From Candidatus Schekmanbacteria bacterium (GTDB lineage: Bacteria > CSSED10-310 > JACPHN01), in NCBI GenBank assembly GCA_016188575.1, contig JACPHN010000044.1, positions 31,616 to 95,615 of the forward strand: 64,000 nucleotides of DNA, given 5' to 3'. The notes beneath the pieces were generated by a model, which did no database searches, was not told the DNA's origin, and was given only the letters and a program-made list of their open reading frames with translations. Both the position numbers and the translations under genes were made by a program. Below, piece after piece: positions 25,862-34,547 of the stretch. Every line of letters begins with the position of its first letter. Within the stretch, counting starts at the first letter, position 1.

Positions 25862-26992
25862 TCACGGTTTCAGCAACTGTTCATAGCCCGCATGCACGCG
25901 TGCGGCCGTCGCGCGCCACGAGAAGTGCCGAAGGCGGCGACAACCCGCCCCGGAGAGCTCCTTGCGGAGCACGTCGCGCGCCAGCACCTCGGAAAGCACG
26001 GACGCCATGGCGGCCGCGGAGTCAGGCGGAAAAAAGGCGGCCGCGTCGCCCGCGACCTCCCGAAACGCCGGGATGGCGCTGGCGCAAACCGGCGCCCCCA
26101 TCGCAAAGGCTTCGAGTAGCGGCAGTCCGAAGCCTTCATAGACGCTGGGCAGGACGACGCAGGCACATCCCTGATAGAGTACTGCGAGAGCGATTCTGTC
26201 TACGTATCCAGGAAAGATCGCCGCGCCGTCCAGAGCGCGGGCGGCCGCGCGCACGTCCCGAGCGCCCACGCCATCCGCTCCCGCCAGTACCACCGCGCCG
26301 TCCCATCCGCGCGCGCGCAGCTCCTTGACGGCCTGCAGCAGCCGCACCAGGTTCTTGCGCCGCTCGATCGTGCCCACGTGCAACACGTAGCGCTCGGGAA
26401 GCCGCAACTGCGCCCGCGTTGCCGCCACCTCGGCAGCAGTCGGCACCGCGATCTCGGGAACGCCGCACGCGGCCACGGCGATGCGGGATGCGGGCACAGC
26501 GAGCCGGTCGCGCAACTCGCCGGCGACGGCCTCCGTGTCGGCGAAGACCAGGTCCGCGCGCGACACCGAGCGGCGAATGCAGTGCCGCAGGTAGGCGGCG
26601 AACCGCCGCGGGAAACAGTCCGGCACCTGGAAGACGGCCAGGTCGTGGATGGTCACGACGGTGCGCACACCCGCTGGAAGCGGGGGGAGAACGAACGCCG
26701 GGGAGTGGAACAGCGCGCACTCCCGGCGCCGCAGCTCGGGTCGCAGGTGCAGCAGCTCCCACAGCTCCGACCACGGGTGTGACTCCGGGGAGCACGGCGC
26801 CGTCAGGTGGCCGGCAGGCGCCTGCAAGCGCCGGTCGCGGCCCAGCAACTCGCGCGTGTGCGCGTTCCCCACGACCAGCACTGCGGTCCCGGCGATCTCC
26901 AGAAGCGCTGTCAGGAGCTCCGCCACGTACGCGGCCACGCCCGTGCCCTGCGGGATGCAGCGCCGCGCGTCAAAGGCGACCAGCGACGTCAT
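25862..26992 (-). CDS. Glycosyltransferase family 4-type
   Basis: The 376-aa protein has a GT-B fold with FDARRCIPQGTGVAAYV at the N-terminus, VVTIHDLAVFQVPDCFP in the middle and YVLHVGTIERRKNLVRLLQA plus VYEGFGLPLLEAFAMGAPV in the donor-binding domain (the E-x7-E motif). It resembles mannosyl/rhamnosyltransferases of surface polysaccharide assembly. It is cytoplasmic or peripheral to the inner membrane. Its ATG overlaps the end of the upstream glycosyltransferase by 23 bases, so both are one operon and probably add successive sugars. Confidence 0.87.
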   Translation of the reverse strand: MTSLVAFDARRCIPQGTGVAAYVAELLTALLEIAGTAVLVVGNAHTRELLGRDRRLQAPAGHLTAPCSPESHPWSELWELLHLRPELRRRECALFHSPAFVLPPLPAGVRTVVTIHDLAVFQVPDCFPRRFAAYLRHCIRRSVSRADLVFADTEAVAGELRDRLAVPASRIAVAACGVPEIAVPTAAEVAATRAQLRLPERYVLHVGTIERRKNLVRLLQAVKELRARGWDGAVVLAGADGVGARDVRAAARALDGAAIFPGYVDRIALAVLYQGCACVVLPSVYEGFGLPLLEAFAMGAPVCASAIPAFREVAGDAAAFFPPDSAAAMASVLSEVLARDVLRKELSGAGCRRLRHFSWRATAARVHAGYEQLLKP

Positions 26993-28178
26993 CGGTGTTG
27001 CCTGCGAGCGCGGTGCGCGCCGGCCCTGCCCCGGCAGCGATGCTGGCAGCGGCCAGATAGCACGCCCTGGTCCGCGCCGCGAGGTTGTCCCAAGTAAAAC
27101 GAGCGGCCACCGCCACGGCTCGCTGCGCCAGACGCTGCCGCTCCGCGCGATCACGCCCGAGCACCTCGAGCGCATCGGCGAGCATTGCGCCGTGCAACGC
27201 ATCGACCACGATGCCAGCCTCCGCGATCCGTGCCGCGATGGCGAGCCCCCGGCTGACAATCACCGGAGTGCCGCACGCCAGCGCCTCCAGGGGTGGCAGC
27301 CCAAAGCCCTCGCTCAGGGATGGGAAGACCAGCGCCACGGCGCCGCGGTACAGAGCGCGCAGGCGCGCATCCGCGACATGGCCGCAGTGCAACACTCGCC
27401 GGCGCAGAGTCGCGCTGGCGGCGATGCGGCCCATGATCGCAGCGTGCTCGGACCCCGCGCGGCCCGCGAGCACCAGCGCGGGGGCGTCCGGCCATCGCGC
27501 CGTCACCGCCTCATAGGCCAGCAGCAGCGTGGCCACGTTCTTGCGCGGCTCGGTGGTGCCCACCCACAGGTAGTAGCCGCCCGGCACCACGCCGGAGCTC
27601 GCGAGCTCGGCCGCGACGCGCTCCCTCTCATACGGCTCGGCAAAGAACGGATCAGCGGCCTCCTCGATGAGCTGCACGCGGTCCGGTGAATAGTCGAAGC
27701 GGTTCAGAAATTCCGCGCGGGTTTCCGCGCTCACCGCGATCACGTGGTGAACCTGCTCGAGATGGCGCGACAAGGATACTCGCCACATCCGCCCTCCGAA
27801 AAAGTCGGCGTGCTCGGGACGATTGAAGAAATGGAGATCGTGGACGGTTATCACCTGTGCGGCGTGTCGCGCCGGGAAGATGAAATAGTTCGGCGAATGC
27901 ACCACGTCGAATGGACCGAGCAGCGTCTGGAGCACCGGCTTGCGACCGTACAGCCAGCTCAGGTAGAGCACCTTTGCCGGGAGCGCGAGGTGGCGATGCG
28001 AAAAGTTGGCCGCCTGCGGCAAGAGCCCGGGCGGCATGCGATTGCGCGCGGACGCGGAGAAGAGCCTGTACTCGTTGGCGGTATCGACGGCGGCGAGGTT
28101 GGCAACCAGATTCAGAGTATATCGGGCGATACCGGTGCGCTCGCCCAGCAGCGAGGACACGTCAATAGCGATACGCAC
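26970..28178 (-). CDS. Glycosyltransferase family 4-type
   Basis: The 402-aa GT-B protein shares the layout of its downstream neighbour: IAIDVSSLLGERTGIARYTL, VITVHDLHFFNRPEHADFF, YYLWVGTTEPRKNVATLLLA, LSEGFGLPPLEALACGTPVI. A GTG at 28178 is chosen because a GGGGG run lies seven bases upstream; a TTG two codons earlier is also in frame. It likely transfers a sugar from a nucleotide donor to a lipid-linked glycan at the inner membrane. The two genes overlap, so translation is coupled. The acceptor and sugar are not predictable. Confidence 0.86.
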   Translation of the reverse strand: MRIAIDVSSLLGERTGIARYTLNLVANLAAVDTANEYRLFSASARNRMPPGLLPQAANFSHRHLALPAKVLYLSWLYGRKPVLQTLLGPFDVVHSPNYFIFPARHAAQVITVHDLHFFNRPEHADFFGGRMWRVSLSRHLEQVHHVIAVSAETRAEFLNRFDYSPDRVQLIEEAADPFFAEPYERERVAAELASSGVVPGGYYLWVGTTEPRKNVATLLLAYEAVTARWPDAPALVLAGRAGSEHAAIMGRIAASATLRRRVLHCGHVADARLRALYRGAVALVFPSLSEGFGLPPLEALACGTPVIVSRGLAIAARIAEAGIVVDALHGAMLADALEVLGRDRAERQRLAQRAVAVAARFTWDNLAARTRACYLAAASIAAGAGPARTALAGNTDDVAGRL

Positions 28179-28232
28179 AGACAAGCCCCCAAACGCTGCT
28201 ACCAGGCGCGAAACGCGAGCACGGTTCGTAGC

Positions 28233-28727
28233 CTAGCTGAAGAGGCTATCAATCTCCTCGTCCGAGATTTCCGAGAACGGCGTGACTTCCTTGTGCCGAG
28301 GCATCGAGTGGGCCAGGGACTTGGTTTCCAGTTCCTCGAAGATGCGATCGAGCTCCTCCGTCGCCTTTCGGACTCGTAGCCTCACCAGACCGAGGCTGCT
28401 GCGCTCATCAAAAATTACGACCAGGATCCCGCGCTTGCCCACGATCGAGATGTGCAGGTTGTCGCGCTCACCCTCATGAAAGAGATTCGCGAACTCCTTT
28501 TCTCCGAGCAGTTGCGCAAGGCCGCCTGTCGCCGCGATGTTGCCGGCCGCCAGCGAGGCCAGCGACGTCGTGTCGATGTCCTGGGTTTCGCCATGAGAAG
28601 CAATGAGCTGACCGCTCTTGTCGACCAGAAATACGATGCGAGCGTTGGCGTCGGCGTGAAGGCGAGCGATCGCAGACGTGATCGCCCTGTATTCCTCCTC
28701 GTAAACGACCATATCCGAACTTGCCAC
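28233..28727 (-). CDS. Roadblock/LC7-domain protein
   Basis: The 164-aa protein starts at a GTG with AGAGGA six bases upstream. Residues 10-125 fit the Roadblock/LC7 fold: ARIVFLVDKSGQLIASHG, AAGNIAATGGLAQLLGEKEF and ISIVGKRGILVVIFDERSSL. These proteins dimerise and regulate small Ras-like GTPases, as MglB does for MglA in cell polarity. No GTPase gene lies beside it. A C-terminal tail of about 35 residues ends in an acidic-hydrophobic stretch (FSEISDEEIDSLFS), which could be a docking peptide. Confidence 0.85.
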   Translation of the reverse strand: MASSDMVVYEEEYRAITSAIARLHADANARIVFLVDKSGQLIASHGETQDIDTTSLASLAAGNIAATGGLAQLLGEKEFANLFHEGERDNLHISIVGKRGILVVIFDERSSLGLVRLRVRKATEELDRIFEELETKSLAHSMPRHKEVTPFSEISDEEIDSLFS

Positions 28728-28918
28728 GGTGCTTCCTCTCCACGCTAGCAAACGTGTTGACTAACCGCCGAGCTTATACCGCCGCGCGGTGGGCTTTGCA
28801 AGAGAGCGCAACCGCCTCGCCCGGAGAAATCCCGCCCGGAGCAAACCCGGCCCGAGCAAACCCGCAAGCCAGGAGCGGAGAAGGTCGAGGGGCGGGAGCG
28901 CTGTCGTTGTCCGCGCGC

Positions 28919-29959
28919 CTATTTCGCTTCCGCCGGCTCCTTCATCTCGGAGAGCTCGTCTGGGTGTAGCAACTGCCGCATTATCGGCGTGGCGAGGATG
29001 CCGGGGTTGAGCTCGAGCGCGGCGACGTTCCAGCGCAGGTTGGCGAAGAAGGCGCCGATCAACTGGTCCGTCTGCGGATGAAAGCGGGCGCGAACGATAG
29101 AACGGGCGCTGGCGGCGATCGCGACCGGGATCGGCGTCGGTCCGGCCGTCACCGCGCCGCCGCCAAACCCATAGGCCACGAGCCCACCGCGAGCTGCGGT
29201 GTCAGGAGAGGACCACGAGCAAACCAGCGTCTGACCGTCGGGGCTGAAGGCGGGAAACAGCTCGTTCTCGGCCAGCGATGTCAATTGCCGCGGCTTGCCG
29301 CCCGCGGCCGGCATGATCCACAGGTCGATCGAGCTCGCCGCGTCGCTTGCATAGACGATCCACTCGCCGTCCGGCGAGTAGGCGGGGGAGTAGCTGTTTA
29401 CGCCTTCCGGGGTCAGTCTGGTCAGCCGATGGGTCGCGAGGTCGAGCTCGAAAACGTGGTGGTGCTCGTTGCGGGCAGAGCTGAACGCCAGTCGCCCGCC
29501 GTCTGGGGAGAAGGCGGGGTTTTCCCCGCCGAGAAAGGTGGCCTGAGTCGTGGGCACGCGCGGCAGCTCCGAACCGCGAGGCTGCGCCAGCAGGTCGAGG
29601 TCGGCAATGACCACCTGGGGTTCGCCATCAAAGCTCGAGGTGAAAGCGAGGCGTTTTCCGTCCGGAGAGAACACCGGTTCGCCGTCGTAGGTGGCGTTGT
29701 AGGTAACGCGAAGGTCCGGCTCGCGCCCGCTGGCCGCTCGCAACCAGATCTCGGATTTCCAGATCCGTCCGGGGTCATCCGAGCGAAAGGCGATCCACTT
29801 GCCGTCCGGCGACCACGCGGGATCGGCGGCACCGGGAATGAGCAGTAGTGGCGACTGCTGGCGCTTGGCGTTGCGGTCGCGCCCGCAGCCTTCCGCGCCG
29901 AGACCGAGCGGCAAGACGGCGAGCAGCAAGAGCGCCGTGTAGCGCGCGCCGCGGCTCAA
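28919..29959 (-). CDS. TolB-like PD40 beta-propeller protein, exported
   Basis: The 346-aa protein has a signal segment (TALLLLAVLPLGLGAEGC) that could end in a lipoprotein cysteine at residue 25, although AEGC is a weak lipobox. It contains repeated PAWSPDGKWIAF, PVFSPDGKRLAF, PAFSPDGGRLAF, PAYSPDGEWIVY and PAFSPDGQTLVC blades, the PD40 repeats of TolB-type propellers. Such propellers act as periplasmic binding scaffolds. The ATG overlaps the stop of the upstream SDR gene by four bases. No Tol-Pal genes are near. Confidence 0.8.
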   Translation of the reverse strand: MSRGARYTALLLLAVLPLGLGAEGCGRDRNAKRQQSPLLLIPGAADPAWSPDGKWIAFRSDDPGRIWKSEIWLRAASGREPDLRVTYNATYDGEPVFSPDGKRLAFTSSFDGEPQVVIADLDLLAQPRGSELPRVPTTQATFLGGENPAFSPDGGRLAFSSARNEHHHVFELDLATHRLTRLTPEGVNSYSPAYSPDGEWIVYASDAASSIDLWIMPAAGGKPRQLTSLAENELFPAFSPDGQTLVCSWSSPDTAARGGLVAYGFGGGAVTAGPTPIPVAIAASARSIVRARFHPQTDQLIGAFFANLRWNVAALELNPGILATPIMRQLLHPDELSEMKEPAEAK

Positions 29960-30690
29960 AACTGCTGCTCCGTCGGCCTGATCAGGATCTCACTTACCGA
30001 TACGCGCGGCGGGCGGGTTGCCGCCCAGACGACGGCATCGGCCACATCCTCCGGCTCCAGCGGCGGAAACATCTGATAGAGATTGCTCGCAGCGTCCGCG
30101 CCCTGTCCAACTTCGGCGAACTCGGTCCGCACCAGGCCCGGCTGTACGGAGGTCACCCGCACGCCGCGCTCGCGAAGCTCGAGGCGCAGCGCCTCCGTGA
30201 TGGGGTGGAGCGCGAACTTGGTGGCCGAGTAGACCGGCATGCTGCGGCTCGGCTTGCGGCCGACGACCGACGACACTACCACTACTGTGCCTCCGGTGCT
30301 CATGAGGGGCAGCGCTTCCTGGATCGTGACCAGAGCCCCCAGAAGATTCGTCTCGATTTCTTCTCGCCACCGTTCCACGGCGCCGTCCGCAATCGTGCTC
30401 GGATAGCCCAGCCCGGCGTTGACGACGAGCACGTCGAGGTGCTCATACCGATCGCGGATGCTGCCAAAGACGCGCCGCATGCGGGTAACGTCGCGCACGT
30501 CGCAGACGCGCGTGCCGTGCGATGCTCCCCGTGCGTCCAGCTCGGCCGACAAGGCCTCGAGCCGATCGGCGCGGCGCGCCAGCGCGATCACACAGGCCCC
30601 CTCGCGCGCCACGGCAAGAATCACGGCGCGGCCGATCCCGCTCGACGCCCCGGTTACCAGGACATTCTTGTTGTGCAGTGCTCCCATCAT
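29956..30690 (-). CDS. Short-chain dehydrogenase/reductase
   Basis: The 244-aa classical SDR has the cofactor loop TGASSGIG, the NAG motif (VVNAGLG), the catalytic Ser (VVSSVVGR), and YSATK with Tyr and Lys, followed by PGLVRTEF. ALARRADR after the second strand with an Arg suggests NADPH preference. It is cytoplasmic; substrate unknown. It sits upstream of and overlapping the PD40 gene, and is divergent from the DUF1571 gene 146 bases away. Confidence 0.9.
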   Translation of the reverse strand: MMGALHNKNVLVTGASSGIGRAVILAVAREGACVIALARRADRLEALSAELDARGASHGTRVCDVRDVTRMRRVFGSIRDRYEHLDVLVVNAGLGYPSTIADGAVERWREEIETNLLGALVTIQEALPLMSTGGTVVVVSSVVGRKPSRSMPVYSATKFALHPITEALRLELRERGVRVTSVQPGLVRTEFAEVGQGADAASNLYQMFPPLEPEDVADAVVWAATRPPRVSVSEILIRPTEQQF

Positions 30691-30836
30691 CCGAATGAGC
30701 TCCTCCGTTGCTGCGGCAAGCGCGAGCGGACCGCGCTAAAATATGTGCCGGTCGAGACCAGGCACTCGACCGGCGACCCCACACGCGGTTCCCAAGTTTC
30801 CCGCGCTTCCAAACACTCCATAGGAGACCTCGTCTC

Positions 30837-31736
30837 ATGAGCTCGCCTCGCCCACGCATAGTTGCTGCTCTGCTCGCAGCCACGGCTTTCCTGTTCCTTT
30901 CCGCCGCCGCCAGCTCTCGCGATGCCGCGGCTCCTGGCAGTCCCGATGCGATGGAGCTGCTTACCAAGATGACCCCGGCCTGGGAGAAAGTTTACGACTG
31001 TACCTATACGCTCGACAAGAAGGAGCTCATGGTTGACGGTAGCACCGTTGAGGAGCAGCTTCTCTTCAAGTTCCGGCGGCAACCGCTCGAGGTGTACAGC
31101 CGGCTCGTCAAGCCGGAACGCTCCCAGGAGACCCTCTTCCGCGAAGGGTGGAACGACGGAAAAATGCGCGCCCACCCCGGCAAGTTCCCGGACGTCACCG
31201 TGAACATCGATCCGCAGGGCTCCCTGGCCATGAAGAATCAGCACCACTCGGTGAAGAATGCGGGGTTCGGCACGTTCTTGCGCCTCGTCTCGCACGCCAT
31301 CGAAAAGGGCAAGCAGCATACAGACGCGGGAGCCGCGGTGACATATCAGGGGGAGGGCACATACGATGGCCGCGCCACCCACAAGGTCGAGCTCGTGCCG
31401 CCGAAGGTGCCGCTTGCGTCCTACACGGTGAAGGATGGCGAGGACTTCTGGGGGATCGGGGATGCGAAGGGGCTCTCGATGTATCTCCTGCTCTACTGGA
31501 ACCGCGATTACAACGACCCGGATGACGCTGACGCCGGGGACGTCATCAAGCTTCCGGAATATTATGCGGGCAAGGTCGTCGTCGACATCGACAAGGAGAC
31601 GAACTTGCCGATTTTCCAACAGATCTATGGACACGACGACAAGCTGTACGAACAATACGGCTTCCTGAATCTCAAGCTGAACGTCGGCTTGAAGGAAACA
31701 GACTTCGATCCAGAGAACAAGGAATACAACTTTTAG
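30837..31736 (+). CDS. DUF1571-family exported protein
   Basis: The 299-aa protein starts at an ATG with AGGAG ten bases upstream and has a signal peptide (IVAALLAATAFLFLSAAASS). The mature part follows the DUF1571 pattern: DCTYTLDKKELMVDG, a FKFRRQPLEVYSRL strand, REGWNDGKMRAHPG, and a late YYAGKVVVDIDKETNLPIFQ strand. The family looks like the LolA/LppX half-barrel that carries lipids or lipoproteins in the periplasm. The role is inferred from fold resemblance only. The next ORF starts in its stop codon. Confidence 0.78.
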   Translation: MSSPRPRIVAALLAATAFLFLSAAASSRDAAAPGSPDAMELLTKMTPAWEKVYDCTYTLDKKELMVDGSTVEEQLLFKFRRQPLEVYSRLVKPERSQETLFREGWNDGKMRAHPGKFPDVTVNIDPQGSLAMKNQHHSVKNAGFGTFLRLVSHAIEKGKQHTDAGAAVTYQGEGTYDGRATHKVELVPPKVPLASYTVKDGEDFWGIGDAKGLSMYLLLYWNRDYNDPDDADAGDVIKLPEYYAGKVVVDIDKETNLPIFQQIYGHDDKLYEQYGFLNLKLNVGLKETDFDPENKEYNF

Positions 31737-32137
31737 TGCATGGCGTGAGGCTCGTCCGCGCGTTTCTCGTGTCGACGATGTGCTCGCCGCCACAGCGTTC
31801 GGTGCGGTATGTTCCAGCGGACGAATACGAGCTGTGGATGGAGCTCATCGCATCGCGCGGAGCGTATCACATCGAGAGCCAGCGGTCGTGCCTGTGGTTG
31901 GAGCGTGAGGCGCTGTCGGCTTCCGAACGCGCCTCCGCCTCTTTCGTGCGCGAACCGGTGTGGCGCATTGCGGTTGCGGTGCGCGGCGCGGAGGATGCGC
32001 GACACGAGCCGATCGTGCGCTACCTGCCGGACAGCGACTACGAGAATGAAAAGGCGGCTCTCCTGCGGCATTTCGGTCGCGAAGAGATCTTTGAGAGCGT
32101 GACGGAGACGCGCGGGTGGTGCCTCTTGAAGCCGTGA
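31736..32137 (+). CDS. Hypothetical protein
   Basis: This 133-aa ORF begins at a GTG that shares a base with the preceding stop. It contains VPADEYELWMELIASRGAYH, VWRIAVAVRGAED and REEIFESVTETRGWCLLKP. It is soluble and has two or three cysteines, without recognised motifs. Tight coupling to the DUF1571 gene supports that it is translated. No family is recognised. Confidence 0.6.
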   Translation: MHGVRLVRAFLVSTMCSPPQRSVRYVPADEYELWMELIASRGAYHIESQRSCLWLEREALSASERASASFVREPVWRIAVAVRGAEDARHEPIVRYLPDSDYENEKAALLRHFGREEIFESVTETRGWCLLKP

Positions 32138-32219
32138 GCTGCGCTGCTTCGCCCGTGCGTGCGCGTACTGTGGCTGCTAGAATGATGACAACTGCGTCGA
32201 GCGAGGGCCGGAGGTGCCT

Positions 32220-34529
32220 GTGCCGCGAATCGGAGGCGTGTCGCATTCTTCCCTGGTAGGGCTTCTTGCCGCGGGGCTCGCCGCGCTTTCGGTACCCGCC
32301 TGTCCCACCGTTGCGGGTGCTCAAACCGTCTTCGCCGAGGATTTCGCCAACGATCTGAACCCGCTGCAGGAGGAAATCGACCCCACGGTTTGGAGCATAC
32401 AACCCAACGGTGGCGCGGTAAGCGCGTACTACTGGACCTTGTTGCTGCGCACCGTGGCCATGTTCGAGGGGAGCGGCGGCGATAATGCCCCCAAAGAAAC
32501 GCCGACCCTGACGAAAATCGACCCTATCGACCTTAGCTCTCTGGACGACTGCGGAGGGAGCCTGTCTTACGACTACGAGACCGCCGGTCTCGAAGCCACC
32601 GAATATCTGGTTGCCGAGTGGCGTCCCGACGGAACGTCCTCTTGGGCCGCGCTCGGGCCGCAGCAGAGTGGAGGTGTTGCCAACGCTTTTGTCACGGAGA
32701 CGGTGCCGTTGACCGCCGCCCATCGCACCGCGACCTTCTACCTCCGCTTCACGAGCGTGATTGGCAGAGATCGCGGCCATAGCGATGCCGCCTACCTCGA
32801 CACGATTGCAGTCACAATCGAGAAGTGCACCCCCACCGCGACGCCGACGACTGCTCCCAGCGACACGCCCACCGCCACCGCAACGGCGACGGGCACATCG
32901 ACAGCGACGGCGACGGGCACGGCCACTTCCACAGAGACCCCGTCGCCCACGGCCACCGCCACCCCGACCTCGACCGCGACGGAGACCGCCACCCAGACCT
33001 CGACCGCAACGTCCACGGCCACCGGTACGGCGACCCCTACCCGCACCACCACCCCGACCGCCACCACAACCGCCACGCCTACCGTAACCGGGACGCCGCC
33101 AACCGCGACGCAGACGCCAACCGGGCCGACCCCGACGCGCACGTCGACGTCAACCCCCACAGCGACTTCGACGCGCACGGCCACCACCACTCCCACAGCA
33201 TCCGTTACCCGTACCCCGACGGCCACGGTGACCCGGACCGCCACGCGGACTCCTACGGCCACAGCAACGCGCACCGCTACCCGCACCCCGACGGCTACGG
33301 CGACGGGCACGGGAACGCCACCCCCGACGGCGACCGCCACCCGCACGGCTACCTCACCGCCGACTGCGACCGCGACCCGCACCCCCACCCGCACCGCCAC
33401 GCCTACCGCCACCGCGACCCGCACGGTGGCCCCATCGCCGACGCGCACCGTCACCCCTATTCCTTCGCCCACGCCGACCTTCACCCGCACAATCACCCCG
33501 ACCGCGACGATCACGCTCACGCCCGCCGGGCCGACGTTCACCCCGACGTCCACGTCGACGCCCACTTTCTCGCCGACCCCGCTGCCGACCCTGACCCCGA
33601 CGCCGACCGCCACGCCCATCCCGGGGCCGCCCTACCGCTACCACGTCGATCGGCGGCGCGGCAGTGACACGACGGGTGATGGCTCCTACGAATACCCATT
33701 CGCCACGATCGCCGCCGGGATCGCCTCCGCGGTGGACTCGCCGCTCTTGGGCGATACCACCATTGCCGTGGAGATCTGGCCCGGCACATACGAGGAATCG
33801 GTCACGGTACCCTCCGGGATCGAGCTGCTCGGCACCGGACCGGATATCGCCGCGATCGATGGCGGCAGGACCGCTTCTGCCGTGGTGCGCATGCAGTCTG
33901 ATTCCGCGCTCGTGGGCCTGGCGGTAGGGCGCTCGGGGGTCGGCTCGCTAGACGCCTGCGTGGAGCTGTACAACGCGACCAACGTGGTCATCGCCTCGGT
34001 CCTCATCCACGATTGCCGGCACGGCATCGTGCTCAACGAGTCCGCCGCCACGCTGCGCAACCTCACCTTCGCCAATTTGGCCGGCAACGGTATTTACGCG
34101 CGCCATAGCGCCGTCACCGTGATCAACTCCATTGCCGCCTACACGGCCGGCGCCGGGGTCTATGCGTGGGTTCGTTCCGCAGGGCTCCCAGTGGAGGCGC
34201 GCTTCTCCGCTTTCTTCACGAATCTGGGGGAGCCCGCTGACGGCACCGTCGACAGCGCCACGGATATTCTTCTCGACGACCCCGTTTTCGCCGATTTCGA
34301 CACGTGGCGCCTTGATCAGCTCACCTCGCCGTGCGTCGACGCCGGAGAAGGCCTCGATCCGGATGGCAGCCGGGCCGACATGGGAGCCTATGGCGGTGAG
34401 CGCCTTCCGGCGGGCATCTTCGCGGTTCCGGCGACGTCCCCCTGGGCGCTGATGGCGCTGGCGCTCCTGCCAGGGGGCGCCGGAGGACTGCTCTGGCGCC
34501 ATTTCCGAGGGCGCCGGGGGGCGGCGTGA
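32220..34529 (+). CDS. Secreted protein with Thr/Pro-rich linker, beta-helix and IPTL-like C-terminal sorting signal
   Basis: The 769-aa protein starts at a GTG with GGAGG five bases upstream, followed by a signal peptide ([16 protein letters not shown]). Residues 40-200 form an all-beta domain. Residues about 205-475 are a low-complexity linker of repeated PTATATRT-type units, likely O-glycosylated or extended. The next part has [19 protein letters not shown] and short NxxxVxxxxIxxC turns, a right-handed beta-helix like pectate lyases. It ends [20 protein letters not shown] then LLW and a basic tail, a hydrophobic helix resembling IPTL/PEP-CTERM sorting signals. It should be anchored or processed at the outer surface. 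Confidence 0.8.
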   Translation: MPRIGGVSHSSLVGLLAAGLAALSVPACPTVAGAQTVFAEDFANDLNPLQEEIDPTVWSIQPNGGAVSAYYWTLLLRTVAMFEGSGGDNAPKETPTLTKIDPIDLSSLDDCGGSLSYDYETAGLEATEYLVAEWRPDGTSSWAALGPQQSGGVANAFVTETVPLTAAHRTATFYLRFTSVIGRDRGHSDAAYLDTIAVTIEKCTPTATPTTAPSDTPTATATATGTSTATATGTATSTETPSPTATATPTSTATETATQTSTATSTATGTATPTRTTTPTATTTATPTVTGTPPTATQTPTGPTPTRTSTSTPTATSTRTATTTPTASVTRTPTATVTRTATRTPTATATRTATRTPTATATGTGTPPPTATATRTATSPPTATATRTPTRTATPTATATRTVAPSPTRTVTPIPSPTPTFTRTITPTATITLTPAGPTFTPTSTSTPTFSPTPLPTLTPTPTATPIPGPPYRYHVDRRRGSDTTGDGSYEYPFATIAAGIASAVDSPLLGDTTIAVEIWPGTYEESVTVPSGIELLGTGPDIAAIDGGRTASAVVRMQSDSALVGLAVGRSGVGSLDACVELYNATNVVIASVLIHDCRHGIVLNESAATLRNLTFANLAGNGIYARHSAVTVINSIAAYTAGAGVYAWVRSAGLPVEARFSAFFTNLGEPADGTVDSATDILLDDPVFADFDTWRLDQLTSPCVDAGEGLDPDGSRADMGAYGGERLPAGIFAVPATSPWALMALALLPGGAGGLLWRHFRGRRGAA

Positions 34530-34547
34530 GCGGCCGGCGGTAACGGC

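Noticed and set aside
32792-33619. Long minus-strand ORF of Gly/Val/Arg repeats
   Set aside because: It is the antisense of the Thr/Pro linker DNA repeats; composition explains the open frame.
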